From: Morella rubra
Lineage: Eukaryota; Streptophyta; Magnoliopsida; Fagales; Myricaceae
DNA length: 64,000 bases
Reading direction: 5' to 3'
NCBI GenBank assembly: GCA_003952965.2
Contig: RXIC02000460.1
Coordinates: 62,001-126,000 of the forward strand
Positions 1 to 11,954 of this stretch are shown in pieces. The notes below the pieces were generated by a model. It worked only from the letters and a program-made list of their open reading frames with translations. It did not search any database and was not told the origin of the DNA. Positions within the stretch are counted from its first letter, which is position 1. The number at the start of each line of letters is the position of its first letter. Made by a program: the position numbers and the translations under genes.

Positions 1-49
1 CAGAGAGTGTGAGAGAGAGAAAGAGAGGCCGGAGGCATGAGTTTTTTTT

Positions 50-96
50 TCAAAATCAAAAGGTGAAACGGCGACGATTCACCCTCTGATTTTGAA
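50..96. repeat. Short inverted repeat (hairpin)
   Basis: The arm reading TCAAAATCA then GGTGAA is mirrored by TTCACC then TGATTTTGA around a GC-rich loop (acggcgacga). It could form a stem of about 15 bp. Function unknown; possibly part of an old transposon end. Confidence 0.5.
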
Positions 97-179
97 AAAA
101 AAAATAATGAAGTAGGCCACACAGGACTGGGCCAATGGGTGCGCCCCCGTTGGCCCCGTCCTGCCCCCACTGGCCCTGG

Positions 180-213
180 AAGCAGGCCTGGGCCAATGGG
201 GGCAGGCCTGCTT
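180..213. repeat. Perfect 11-bp inverted repeat
   Basis: AAGCAGGCCTG and its exact complement CAGGCCTGCTT flank a 12-base loop. It lies in a GC-rich patch where the word GGCCAATGGG occurs twice (about 130 and 191). Nothing links it to a gene. Confidence 0.5.
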
Positions 214-2048
214 CTTAAAAAAAAAAAAAATTAAAAGATTTTTGGAGCCAGTGGGGGCGGCCACCCCCACCCGCACCCCCTGGCTCCGCCTCTGGTTGCA
301 TGGAACAATGAGTTAACCTATAAGATTTTTAAGTGCACCTACCAGCAGAAAAGGTGGCCAAGGCGGTACTCTGAATGATTTTTCATAATCTCTCCCTTAT
401 GAAATACCAACTTCAAGTTAAATGACTTCTTTTTGAGTGTTTCATTCGCTAACACAGCAAAACGTGCACTCCCCAAGACAGCCAATAACTCATCTTGCTA
501 AATAATTTAGTATGTTTTCTTCGGGTTCTTTTTCCTTATAAAAGGTCTTCAGTGAGCTTACTGTGCAGAGGATATTTTGAAATTCAAAAAACAAATACAA
601 AAGAAGAACTATTTCTACTTGTGCCATCTCACCTGTCGAATCCTGTGCATGTCCAGCGGCATGCCCTTCCAGATGGAGGGAATTTCAGAAGATCACCTAT
701 TACAGAAACAGAAATGAAACAGATTTGGAAAACAAATTAAAGGACTTCAATTTCTTTTGGACAAGCAAATGGAGAATGTGACATGAGAGAGACTGATAGA
801 CAGAAACCATCAAACTGTCACAAACAAAAGGTATAATGCGTGCTTAGAAAAAAAAAAAAAAAAGTATAATGCGTGATAGACAGCATAAAAATAGTGGCTT
901 ACTCAAAAATTTCTCCCTTGTTAGCGCGATTTGTTCCAGAGTTATGCAGAAGAGCCACGGCTGCATCACGTCAGGTTCGCTTGCAAGCCATAGACAGGGT
1001 AAGTAAAGACTTGAAGTGCTCTCGTATAGAGTTGGAGAAGAGATAGTACTCGCCACCACCTCCCTCTTGTCTCCACCACCTTGCTTTTTCCCATCTACGC
1101 TGGCCAGCCATATGTCGGTCTGATCTTTCTTGGAACAATATTTTCATATGCGGTCAAATGCCCCCATTGAGTTTTTTTTTTTTTTCATCCCCATTGAGTT
1201 CGAATGTACGAAAAACAGAATGGAAGTGTACAATCCTTGAGCTCCAGTGGGAAACAAACAAGAAACCAACAAATGAAGTAACATGGTGTACAGATATGAA
1301 AGAAATTGAAGATGTTTAGACCAAAAAAAAAAAGATAAACAAAAGATATTGCCGTTATTTAGTCAAAAAAATTTTATAGAGACAGTAAAGTATTAAGATA
1401 TAGTAGACAGTTTGTAGGTGAAAATTTAAATATAATAATTTATGGTGTAAAATATAAAATTTAGAGCAGTTTGTAGGTGAAAATTTGTATTTTCTCCTTA
1501 ATTTTTTAATTTTTAGTTTTATGAATTTAGCTTATTCTTTTTCTTTCTTTTTTCCTGGGGTTGATGTTTAGGTATTTTTTTTGGAAGGGCTTGTTCCAAT
1601 TTTTGGTGTGTTTGAATGATAAAATTTTAGATAGTTAAAATTTTGAATATTAAAATTAATAAAAAAATAATAATTTAAATAAATTTTTATATTTATTATA
1701 ATAAAAAATAATGATTCAATTATTTTATCAACTTAAAATTTTAAATAGATTAAGGGGATGCTAGTTTTTGTAAAATTTTTAAAATTTAAAGTATTTTAAA
1801 AATTTTTAAGTAATGTAAAAATTTATTAATATATATACAGAAATTATTGATTTATATTAACATTTGAATATATTCTGTTAGTAAATTTTATAATTTATAT
1901 ATATCATAAATACAATGAACATCTTCTGAGAAAAAACACAATAAGAACAAAAAGACGGGGCCAAAAAAGAACCAAAAAGATAGTACGGTGTGTTTCCTCA
2001 TAACTCCCCAGAAGTCGCTCAGCTTCTTCAACGCAGACTGTCAAATCC

Positions 2049-3687
2049 ATGGCTTCGGTCTCCAGTCCCAACCACCCATTTTTGTCGTCGTTTCATCAAC
2101 GACCGGCCACTAAAACCGTACCCGCACTGTCACAATCCATACCTGAATCAAAGCCCAAATCACCCGTTTCTTCTTCTTCTTCTTGCATCACCTCTAATTC
2201 TAACCCGGAGAAACCCAATGCGCTGACTTTGACAGGGATTAGCGAAAGAAGACTAAGAGACGTAGACAAGCAAAAGGAGCGGGAAGCCAGGGAGAGGAGA
2301 GAGGAGGTGAACAGGAAAACAGCGTCGAAGAAAGCAATCTCTGTGATACTGCGACGAGAGGCCACGAAGGCCCTTATTGAGAAGAAGAAAGGCCCTACCA
2401 ACTCCAAGAGGCTGCTTCCCAGGACTGTGCTTGAAGCCCTTCACGAGAGAATCGCCGCTTTGCGTTGGGAGTCTGCTCTCAAGGTCTGTCAAAACGTTTT
2501 GCTGTATTTTGGAATGCGTAAGTGGGATTCTAAAGGCCTGAAGACAAAATTATTGGGGATACTTTGGATCAAATTGCATTTAGTTATTGTTTAGGAAAAA
2601 TGGATTTCTAGTTGTTATTGTTTGGGTAGGAGTTGTGCTGCGTTTGGTTGCTCAGAAAGTCTATTGGACCAACTAAGGTTGCGGTTTTTGATGTTGGAGT
2701 TTGGTCTATTCGGGGCCTGAGAAAATAAAGGATTTTAGGTTCCTAAGCTTAATACCATCTTTTGTTAACGGTCAGGATATTTTTTTCCCCGGAAAAGCTT
2801 GAGAGAAGTTACTGAATTGATTCAAGTTACTGAATTGATTCAAGGCTTTAGAGTTTTTTGTTCCGTGTTCTCTAACTTTTGAGACCCAGAGTATCTTTCC
2901 GAAGGGAGGAAGAAGGAATGAATTACTAACCCCTTCAAGAAAAGGAAGAACAAGAAAAAATGAAACTATCTTTCTGGAATCTATTCATCCAGAAAAAAAT
3001 TAACAAAAACAAACTATTTTGGACATAAAAAAAAAAAAGATTGGGGAAACCACATATGGAGTTTCATTAGAGAAAAGCAGAAAGTGCATTTAAATTATAA
3101 TATTGAAGTTTTACCTGAGAACTTAAATGATAACATTAGATATAATTTTCAATAAATGTATTTTATTTACCTGTTTAAGGTTTCTTAGTCCTTTCTAGAT
3201 TGAGGTTTGATTTCTGTATAACTATCCAACTTCTACAGTAGTCATACAAGGTATCTTTTGTATTTACAGGTTTTTGAACTATTACGTGAGCAGCTCTGGT
3301 ACAGGCCTAACTCTGGTGTGTACATAAAGTTAATTGTGATGCTTGGAAAATGTAAGCAACCTGAAAAAGCTCGTGAAGTCTTTCAAGCCATGATTACTGA
3401 AGGTTGTGTTGTGAACCATGAATCCTACACTGCTCTGTTATCTGCCTACAGTAGGAGTGGTCTCTTGGACAAAGCTTTTTTCCTCCTAAACCATATGAAG
3501 AATACTCCTGATTGTCAGCCTGATGTGCAGACTTACTCGATCCTCATAAAATCATGTCTTCAAAATTTTGCCTGGGACAAAGTGCAGGACCTGCTTTCTG
3601 ACATGGAAGCTCAGGGAATCCAACCCAACACAGTCACATACAATACCCTAATCGATGCCTATGGAAAGGCCAGAAGGTATCTTGCCA

Positions 3688-3732
<45 letters not shown>

Positions 3733-4871
3733 ATGACGTCTGCATGTGCCATCTGGTGTCCAAGAAGAGAAGGGGGCTTAATAACATAAATTCCTAAGTG
3801 TACCTCAGGTAGTGAGCATATGTGATAAGATAGGAAATTTTAGTATTTTTTTTTTCCCTTTCGGTAGCTTCTGTTTCTCTGGATGGACAGAGAAAAGGTG
3901 TACAAAGAGCACCACCCATCAATTCCACTTTGACTGTAAACTGCTACCTCACCCGCAGGACTGCTTTGGCCATGGTAACTGCTGCTTCGCCTTTATCACT
4001 TCCCACGACATCAAACCCTCTTCTCCACTCGACCAAGCTTAGGAATATTATTGGCTTGTTTTCCATACATTTTTTTTTTGGCTTAAGTACTTGGCAGCTA
4101 GCTGACGCGTGACATTATGCTTCAATCTCTTAGAGTAACTTATTCTTTATATTACTTACCAGGTTTGCAGAGATGGAATCAATACTTATGGAAATGCTTC
4201 ATGAACGGGGTGCTGAACCTGATGTTTGGACCATGAACTCCACCCTCAGAGCCTTTGGCAGCAGCGGGCAGATAGAAATCATGGAGAAGTGTTACGAGAA
4301 ATTTCAAACTGCTGGGCTCCAACCGGACATTCGGACCTTCAACATTCTCTTAGATTCCTATGGAAAAGCTGGAGATTATGACAAAATGAGTTCTGTGATG
4401 GAATACATGCAGAAATATCATTACTCTTGGACGATTGTTACCTACAATGTGGTCATAGACGCATTTGGGAAGGCTGGGGATTTGAAACAGATGGAGTATT
4501 TGTTTAGGTTAATGCGATCAGAAAGGATCAAGCCATGCTGTGTTACACTTTGCTCACTTGTTAGGGCATATGGGCTAGCTGGTAAACCTGAAAAGATTGG
4601 TGGTGTTTTGCGTTTTATTGAGAATTCAGATGTAGTGCTGGATACTGTGTTTTTCAATTGTTTGGTGGATGCGTATGGGAGGATCGGATGCTTTGCAGAG
4701 ATGAAGGGAGTGCTTGACATGATGGAACAGAAAGGCTGTAAGCCTGATGGTATTACTTATAGAACCATGATTAAAGCTTATTCAGGCAAAGGGATGACTA
4801 GCCATGTGAAGGAGATTCAAAATCTGATTGAATCTGCTGAAAGGACTCGGTCAGAGTTGGGGAAGCCCTAG
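2049..4871 (+). CDS. PPR protein, At5g48730-like, three exons
   Basis: Predicted exons are 2049-2483, 3270-3676 and 4163-4871, giving 516 residues; all introns are GT-AG and phases match. The first about 45 residues are rich in Ser, Pro and Lys and look like a plastid transit peptide. Next comes a charged conserved stretch (residues about 70-140, RERREEVNRK and LPRTVLEALHERI), then tandem pentatricopeptide repeats to the C-terminus, for example NTVTYNTLIDAYGKA and RTFNILLDSYGK. PPR proteins bind organelle RNA one base per repeat and act in RNA processing, stability or translation. No DYW or E domain follows the repeats, so this is P class. From memory of the family, length and order match Arabidopsis At5g48730, a predicted chloroplast protein. 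Frames are open in every exon, so the gene looks functional. The RNA target cannot be read from this sequence. Confidence 0.93.
3691..3729. repeat. (CT)n microsatellite in PPR intron 2
   Basis: About 19 uninterrupted CT units begin 14 bases after the 5' splice site of intron 2 of the PPR gene. The tract is likely length-variable between individuals. If intron 2 is retained, the frame continues through it for a short distance as Ser-Leu repeats. Confidence 0.9.
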
Positions 4872-7200
4872 TTTTGAGGAGAAAAGTGTACAGGTCATTC
4901 TTTACTGAGATATGCACATAACTTACTTGTACAAGTGATTCTTCTTCTAAATGTGTACAATAGGATTTATTCAGTAATGCATAAACTGAATTATCACTGT
5001 CCTTTAATTCTTTTGGTTGGCCAAGTTGTCTTGTGTCTTATGTTGTGAGCTGTGAGCTGGAAGGCATAAACCTATGTTGGAAGGCATAAACCTATGTCCC
5101 ATTTCCCTTAGCTGTGACTTGTAGAAATATTAACTGTCATGAATTCACAGGTTTGAATTTCTATGGTCAGGTCAAGATGAGGGATTTTTCTTTCTTTTTC
5201 TGCTCCCTCCCCCGCTGCCGCAGCACGGACAGCGGAGCCTATTCAATTAATTGAATTGGTGCCCTCTTTTTCCAGAATGAGTCACCCTTACATTTTCCAT
5301 TGTTTTCTTTTACATTATATTGTATTGATAGCAGCCAAATAAGTAGTTCAACATAGACTGACCCAAAAACCAAAAAGAAGGAAAGAATAATAGAAAAAGA
5401 TGACGACAAAGGAAAAGAAAAAATATTTATAGTTCGAAGATATTGTCATGGAAGAAATAAACGAGTCTGAGATGCCAACATATAAGTATTGACGACTGAA
5501 GATAGATGAGCATGAACTTTTCTATGTATCTGCTAGCAGTTGCTTGCAAGAATTCATTGTTTTCCTTGCTTATTTTATATTGGTTGCTGAGACGTATGAT
5601 TAACACTCTTGGTTCTTGTGGACTGGTTAACTTCTCTTTTTTCCCTGAGCAATCTTTTGCTATTGAAAACTTGAAGAAACTAACTCTACCAGATGAAGCC
5701 TTTTACACTAGTTTAGTGCTCTTAGGTGTTGAGTTCCGGACATGGGATATTCTCTTTTGCTATATTTTAAGGACAACAAGAATAAACAACTCCTTGTTCT
5801 TTCCCCCTCCATTTTCTAAGGAGCAGAAGAAAGAGCTAGTTACACAGTGGTGGGCGTTGGTGGAAAAGGTACTCCCCATATAAATAAAATGACTAAATGA
5901 GGATGGAGAATTTAACAAATAAAACTCAAATTTTCACCATTGAGAAGCAAATGAAAATGTATTTTCTGTCTAAATAAATAAAGTAAATAAGTTTGGTGTT
6001 TGAGTGGGGACTGAAGAAAGGGGTAGGGTTTAGATAGGTCTTAGGTGGTAGAAGAATAGTGGGTTCTAGATTGATCTTATGTTCAAATCCAACAAGTATA
6101 CCAAATGATTAGTTACCCTAGATAAAAGGAATGTCCATCAAAAGTTATGAGCAACTTTGCAAAACAAGGGATTGGAGAAAGGAGGCACGCTAGATTGATC
6201 AGAGGATTCAGAAGTTGACCGCAAGGTCTCTTTGGAAGGCAAGGATACCTCAGAACAAGTGATATTGATACTTACACGATATTATAAGTGAAATGAGGGG
6301 AAAGACAAAGTTTGTTAAAATTCAGAGATAAATTGATAGATCTTCATCGGAGAAAAGTAATTGATGAATACATGTGAATATGGTTTGAGTTACTTGATTA
6401 GCATCAAGAAAACTTTCTCTGGCAAAAGAAGGAAGTATTGTTTTTGTTATTATTCACAAGGAAGTTCAGGATTTTCATATACTCATTTGTTGTATTTGAT
6501 CACAAAACAGCTCTCACAGGAAAAAAATTGTCATCACAGTGGATAGATATAATCTCATTTTTGAAAGTGCATTGACTTTTTCTGCAGAAAGAGGCGACAC
6601 TACTGAAAGTTCTATGGAAGTATAAGTAGGGGAAGATGATATTTGTAATTTATTACTTAAGCACTTGTTACAGGCACCAATATGATTGCAACCACATCAG
6701 ATTAGCTTTACAAATAAGCTAATTGTGACATTTAACCAAACTTAATATTAGGTAATTTCTCTTCATCGTTTTTTTTTCCCTTCCACTTCTTTCATGAGAA
6801 GTGCCAATAACTATCCATGTCACTTCATCCACCTCTTCTACTATGCCCTGTCTGTCTAGAGATCTCTATATTTCATATATTTGGTTACATCCTGTTCACC
6901 TTCTGATGCACCTTTTCCTGACTCCTTCATTGTTTTCACATAACCACCTTGCCATGTATCTCAGCTTTTGCCTTTTGCATCTGGATTTCTATGATTCGTA
7001 TCTCTCTTTTCCGCCATGGCTCTCTGTTTATGGCATCAAGACTTCGCAAATTTGATAGATTCATTGCTGTGAGACAAAATCAAGAGTGCTGTAACATTGT
7101 TGACGAACAAAGCAACATACAATAACATGCATAATAGAAGGTTCTGTGTTTCTAAAACTTCTGTTTGTTTAGGCAAGAGGGGAAAATCCTAAAGCATAAT
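4872..7200. other. Downstream and intergenic, no gene recognised
   Basis: The first few hundred bases are presumably the PPR 3' UTR. A 19-base direct tandem repeat (ggaaggcataaacctatgt) sits at about 5058-5096. A 125-codon open frame at 5506-5883 (+) is hydrophobic at its start and resembles no family I know; I do not call it a gene. The rest, including 5884-7200, shows only short frames. Confidence 0.45.
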
Positions 7201-7353
7201 GTGGTTACATCCCAGCATAATTATTAACAATACATGATGCTGCCTCATATAACTGAAGTAAAAATTTGATGCCGCCCTGTATAACTGGAGCAAATTTGAA
7301 GTGCAAGAATTTGCTTAGATATCTTACGCCTGTTTCAGCCTTTCTTAGATTCC

Positions 7354-8320
7354 CTGATTTCTCAGCATTCATCTCGGTGTTGCTGGTCGGAACTACCAGG
7401 CCACTGTATGTTTGGGAAGATATTTGATGTGGATGCACTTGGTTGAAGATCTGCTGCACTAGCCAGATTTTCTAAACATTGATGGATGAGTAACTGTCCT
7501 CTGATTAGTAGGAGCAACTTGAGCTTCTGATAATGTGAGCCTTGGTATAGGTTCAATTTAAGCTTTTATTAGTCTTGCAGCTGAACTCAGATGCGAAGCT
7601 ACAAGACAGTAGTTAGATGATGTTTAGTGTCAGCTTGAAAATGTTTACCAGGGACACAGAAGTTTTGCAGATCCTTTAGCTGCGGGAGAATTCCAACCTT
7701 TTGCTTTAACGTCTGTAGGTGGGTCCATTTCTATGGAAACTGGCCCAAGGAGTTGGAAAAGTATATTGAGTTAGATATTTGGAGACAGCTTCCACATGCA
7801 TATAGTAAGAAGAAACTTTTCATACTGACCTGATTTCTCAGCATTCATTTCCCTGTTGATTGCTCGGACACTACGTGGCCACTGTTAGTTTTAGAAGACG
7901 TTGTACGTGGATGCTTGGTTGAAGATCTACTGCTGCTGTCTTTGGTTTTTTATTTATTTGGGCACTACCTAGATTTTCTATAGGTGATGAATGAGTAACT
8001 TCCCTCTGATTAATATTAGCAACTTGAGCTTCTGGTAACGTGAGCCTTGTATAGGTTCAATTTGAGCTTGTGTTTGTCTTGCATCTGAACTCAGATATGA
8101 AGCTACAAAACATTAGTTTGATAAAGCTAGTGTTGGATTGATAATTTTTAAGAGGCAGATGCAAATGTTTTGCAGACTCACCAGCTGGGGGTAATGTGCT
8201 TGCGTCCGGTCCTACTGTGAAACCCAGCCAAGGAGCTGGACAAGTGTATTTTGAGTTAGATATTTGGAGACAGCTTCAGAAAAAAATAATAAAAAAAGGC
8301 TTTTCATACCAGTGGAGGGA
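7354..8320. repeat. Imperfect tandem duplication, period about 476 bp
   Basis: The words ctgatttctcagcattca, gcaacttgagcttctg and gagttagatatttggagaca occur in the same order in both halves (starts 7354 and 7830). The copies have many substitutions and small indels, so the duplication is old. It lies inside the decayed minus-strand gene. Confidence 0.8.
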
Positions 8321-8429
8321 GAGTAAGAATGGATGGTCATGTGGATATTGAGCTTGGTCCAGGTTTAGAAATGTGCTGAGCAGAGGATCTATGTCCCAGT
8401 AATCTAGCACCTTTTTGCCATGGGCAATG

Positions 8430-8640
8430 GCTCGAGTTTGAGCCCCTTGATCTACTATGTCCCTTGCAGATGGTCTTTGCAAACCAGCTTGACTTTGTGC
8501 CAATAGATCATATTCAACCCTTGCAGATGAACTTGAGTTCGTGCCCCTTGATCCATTACATTCCTTGCAGATGGTCTTCGCGAACCAGCTTGAATTTGTG
8601 CCAATGGATCATATTCCACCCTTGCAGATGATTTTGGCAG
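8430..8640. repeat. Two-copy tandem repeat, period about 101 bp
   Basis: Both copies contain gccccttgat, ccttgcagatggtct, aaccagctt and cccttgcagatga in order (GCCCC starts at 8442 and 8543). On the minus strand each copy encodes an Arg/Ser/Ala/Gln-rich peptide unit, but 101 is not a multiple of three, so the copies lie in different frames. Confidence 0.8.
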
Positions 8641-9229
8641 ATGAGCCTAAGAGGAAATTTGCACCCGTTGTTGATTGGCAATGCCTGCAGCTTTTCCTGG
8701 TACCATTTCATCAATCATCGACTGAAGTCCACTTGGCATGTGTGGTAAGCTGACTTGAGGACCTGCAAGGGAGATTTTGTGAGACTAATTTAGAACAGCA
8801 GGACAACAAATACGAGAAGACACAAGTTCTGTGCTACAGTTCTCTTTGAGAGGCAAGACTTCTTCGTATAATACTAGGGTTCGATGTTCCTGAGGAAGTC
8901 GGCTGTGGACCTGGAAGCAAATCTCTCACTCTTTGTTGGGTTTCAGCAGCTTGGGCTAGTGTTGTTTCTAGCCTCCGCTCAATGTCCAAATGAGTTGGAC
9001 CTGGCCTTGCTGTTGAACTTTGCCTAGAACATGGAAAATATACGAGCCTAGAGTCAGTTTCTTAACACATTAGGCAAATGGAAGTTCTTTGTACCACCAG
9101 CAATGTTTTGGGCAATGAAGTGTTCACAGTAGTGAAGAGGAACCTGTTATAAAAATCAAGCAGGTCACAAACAGGAACAGGTGGACAAACAGCATTGCGG
9201 ACCTCCTCCAACAGTTCTCTCTTCTCAAC

Positions 9230-11138
9230 CTGCATGATTTTTCACGGTATCAGCGAGGACAGGTTGAACCAGGTCATTGGTCCTGGCTGGACCTTTAGGG
9301 TGTTCTGCCTAGAATGGTTCATTTTGAGGAGGAAACGGGTGATGACTCTTGGGACTATACTTTTGATTCAATGCTTATCTTTCTTACTCCTCTGAGTCAG
9401 ATATTGGATCTATTGGACTTGGATTTGATCTTGCAACCACAACATAACAGGTAATTTAGGATATATCTTCTTGACTGTTTAGTTTTGTCCATATATTATG
9501 TGCACTTGTCGGGGACCTATCGTGGACCTATCGTAGTCCCTTTCCGAGCTTTCTCAGTATCTCTACCGTGTGTTTTTATAGTTTCAGCCCTTTCTTGGAT
9601 ATCTCATTGATGATGCGCTTCAAATGTTAACTGCATTTCTCAGAGAAGCGACAAAGAGGATTTAAGCCATCCGCTGCATTTGGTTATCTGGGAGGGTAGA
9701 TGAAAGAAAGCTTTGAATATTACAGTACAGTTTGCAAGATTGCCACATGTAAACCCCTTCTCATTGCTTTCCTGTCCCCTTGTGAATGGCAGGCCGTGGC
9801 ATTGCAAATATCCAAGAAGAAATATTTTCATCTCACCTTTTGTCTGCCGCCTCTAGCAATGACCTCTGGGGAAAAGCCCGTGGAAGTCAAGCTGCTGCTT
9901 TTCGAAAGTGGGAATTCTAAAACAGGACATTCGAAGAAAAGAATTTGGAAAAAAAGTCACTTTAAGTCTTCTAACTATCAATATAGTTTCAAGTAAGGAT
10001 CTAAATTACTAATCTGGACACATTCAGCTGTTCAATTTACACAATTAATCAAATTGCGTCTTAAAATAAAATCTGAGGGTTCGAATTGTGTCATGTGGCT
10101 CATTCACGAGGCACGAGTTTGATTGTTAGATTTTTTTTAAGGGCACAAATTGATGAAATTTGAAAATTCGTGGACGTAATGTGTTAAAAAATTTGAAATT
10201 GCATTAGTAATTAGAGGGTTCAAATTCATTTTTTTCAAAGAATTTAGATGGTACCAAATTTAAAGAAAGCTTATAGGAGTGCGTTCTTTTTTTTGGCTTG
10301 CAAATGGAGAATGACATAATAGAGCATGTGACTGATAAGTGACAGAGCATGTTGAGGTGTTTAAAATGTTGGGGTATTGGAGTTGGTGAAAAAGTGAAGA
10401 GAGAAATGATGTAAATGAATTTTTTATATTTATTTGGAGTGAAAAGTGACAGAGCATGTTGAGATGTTTAAAATGTTGGGGTGCTAGAGTTGGTGAAAAA
10501 GTGAAGAGAGAAATGATTTAAATGAATTTTTTATATTTATTTGGAGTAAAAAGTGATGATTTGATGCGGAGATAGATAATTTTGAAGAGTTATTTTATTA
10601 TGGTGTAAATTTTGGAAATCTAAAATTTTAGCTCTCAAACACCACTTTAAAAATAACCCTTTAGGAGGACATGAACCTTTGTGAGCCTGTCAGGCCATGC
10701 TCTAGAAAATTGTTCCGAAATTAACAAACATGGTCTATAGCCGTACGAAAACTAGATTGATTGACCATTGGCTTACCCAAACTTCATTCCTTTATTACCA
10801 TTCATCTCTTTCTGAGTTCTAAACAGATATATGGATCTGTTATGTCTGAATTGCCAGGGCACAATGAACGTCATAAATGATCCGGTATGGGGAAGGCTCA
10901 GATTCAAAAGAATTAGTAGTAGTCGCCACAGCCTGCCCTCAGCCATTTCTAGGTGTACTCTAGCATGGATCAATTTAGGAACCTGTTTGGAAAACATATA
11001 TGTCTCTCATTCTTATTCCAAAAGCGTCCTAAAGAGTTCTATAGCATTGGAAGTCAGAGAAAGCCGTCAAAGCATATAGGAAAATCAGATGCTACCGAAG
11101 GGGGCATAATAAAGAAAAAAAATTATCAAATGAATAAA
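9230..11138. other. Intergenic, repeats only
   Basis: A minus-strand segment at about 9240-9300 may be one more relic exon of the decayed gene (codons reading GPARTNDLVQPVLADTVKN), then frames close. From 9400 to 10280 nothing is recognisable. A tandem repeat lies at 10337-10550. The 10560-11138 part has only short frames. Confidence 0.4.
10337..10550. repeat. Two-copy tandem repeat, period 107 bp
   Basis: Starting at aagtgacagagcatgttga, a 107-bp unit is repeated once with only a few differences (ggggtattgg against ggggtgctag, atgatgta against atgattta). The end motif tttatatttatttggag is shared. The flanks (gtgcgttctttt upstream, caaacacc downstream) suggest it is inside an old MITE, which is an inference. 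Confidence 0.85.
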
Positions 11139-11626
11139 GCTTTATTAGTCCACTAGTTTTTATAGTCGAATTTCAAATTGGTTCTTAAACTTTATTTTGT
11201 TCTATAAAAGTCTTTGGAGACTCTTTTGTGTCTTAAAGTGATTATTTCGTCAACTCAATTGACTCTCTAATTAACATAATAAATTTAATGTAGTTAACGA
11301 GGCCACGTTACCACCAATCGCAAGCAACGACCAACATGACATTTTAGGTCCAGGTGGCATAGTCTATTTGATGTGGATTTTTAATTAACAACTATCAGTC
11401 TAACTTAGTAGTTAGGGTGACTTTGGAACATATGATTGTTTGTAATTGGTAGCAACATGTCTTCGTTACTAACATAGAATTTATTTAGTTAACGGAGCCA
11501 ATGAAGTTGAAAGAATGATCACTACATGACACAAAGAATTCCTCAAGACTAGTATAGAACGAAATAAACTCTAAAGATCAATTTAGAATTCAGTTCTACT
11601 TAAGGGAGTAATGGACTAATTAAACT
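11139..11626. mobile_element. Mutator-type MITE with long inverted ends
   Basis: The 488-bp element is flanked by a direct repeat AATGAATAAA (11129-11138 and 11627-11636), 9-10 bp as expected for Mutator-like elements. Its ends are long diverged inverted repeats of at least 100 bp: the left reads ATTAGTCCA, then TTCAAATTGGTTC and TTTATTTTGTTCTATA. The complement of the right end reads ATTAGTCCA, TCTAAATTGATC and TTTATTTCGTTCTATA. It encodes nothing, so it would have depended on a transposase elsewhere. Confidence 0.8.
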
Positions 11627-11954
11627 AATGAATAAAAAACATAATTCTAATGGAAATGGAAAAAAACTATGAATAGACAAAAGAAAAAGGGATCAAGATT
11701 GTTGTAATCCTCAGGAGAAAGATATCTTCCACAATTCTCAAATCCTCAAACTAAAAGATTGCCATATATCTATATTTCTCAGCAAGAATATCTCTCTTGT
11801 TAGCAGCTCAATAATAACTGCAAACTTTTGTGTTGCACCAAGTTAAAATAGTGATCTTATTCCATGGTTTATCACTCACAAATGCATGTCACCCTCTCGT
11901 AGCTCAAATCCATTTTTGAATGTCGTAGCAAATACTTAGCTACCATTATTCGCT
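11627..11954. other. Intergenic spacer, nothing recognised
   Basis: About 330 bases between the MITE and the hAT-type element. Only short frames and no repeats that I could pair. Confidence 0.4.

Larger units (their letters stand above)
1..2048. other. Intergenic, AT-rich, no gene recognised
   Basis: Purine-rich start, then a GC-rich patch at about 120-300 with two small inverted repeats (listed separately). From 300 to 2000 the DNA is AT-rich and all open frames are short and unlike any protein I know. A stretch at about 1606-1760 starts with a GGTGTGTTTGA-like motif and is almost pure A/T inside, which looks like MITE debris, but I could not pair its ends. A short direct repeat (a cagtttgtaggtgaaaattt motif) occurs at about 1408 and 1467. 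Confidence 0.5.
7205..9229 (-). pseudogene. Decayed, internally duplicated multi-exon gene, unrecognised
   Basis: Several minus-strand blocks look like old coding exons. One at 9144-9229 has consensus splice borders and reads VEKRELLEEVRNAVCPPVP. A block at about 8870-9035 reads PGPTHLDIERRLETTLAQAA then ETQQRVRDLLPGPQP, an amphipathic helix. Another starts at 8762 after a good acceptor and reads GPQVSLPHMPSGLQSMIDEM. Then comes a twice-repeated unit (SSARVEYD-LAQ-QAG--RPSAR) encoded by two about 101-bp DNA repeats. Further down, about 480 bp is duplicated in tandem (7354-7829 and 7830-about 8320). Stops and shifts separate the blocks, and no intact frame spans them. I do not recognise the family. 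It could also be a live gene with many small exons, but the stops inside the duplicated part argue against that. Confidence 0.45.

Noticed and set aside
5506-5883. A 125-codon open frame that could be a small membrane protein
   Set aside because: Composition changes along the frame, no recognisable motif, no splice or promoter context. Chance frame in AT-rich DNA is more likely.
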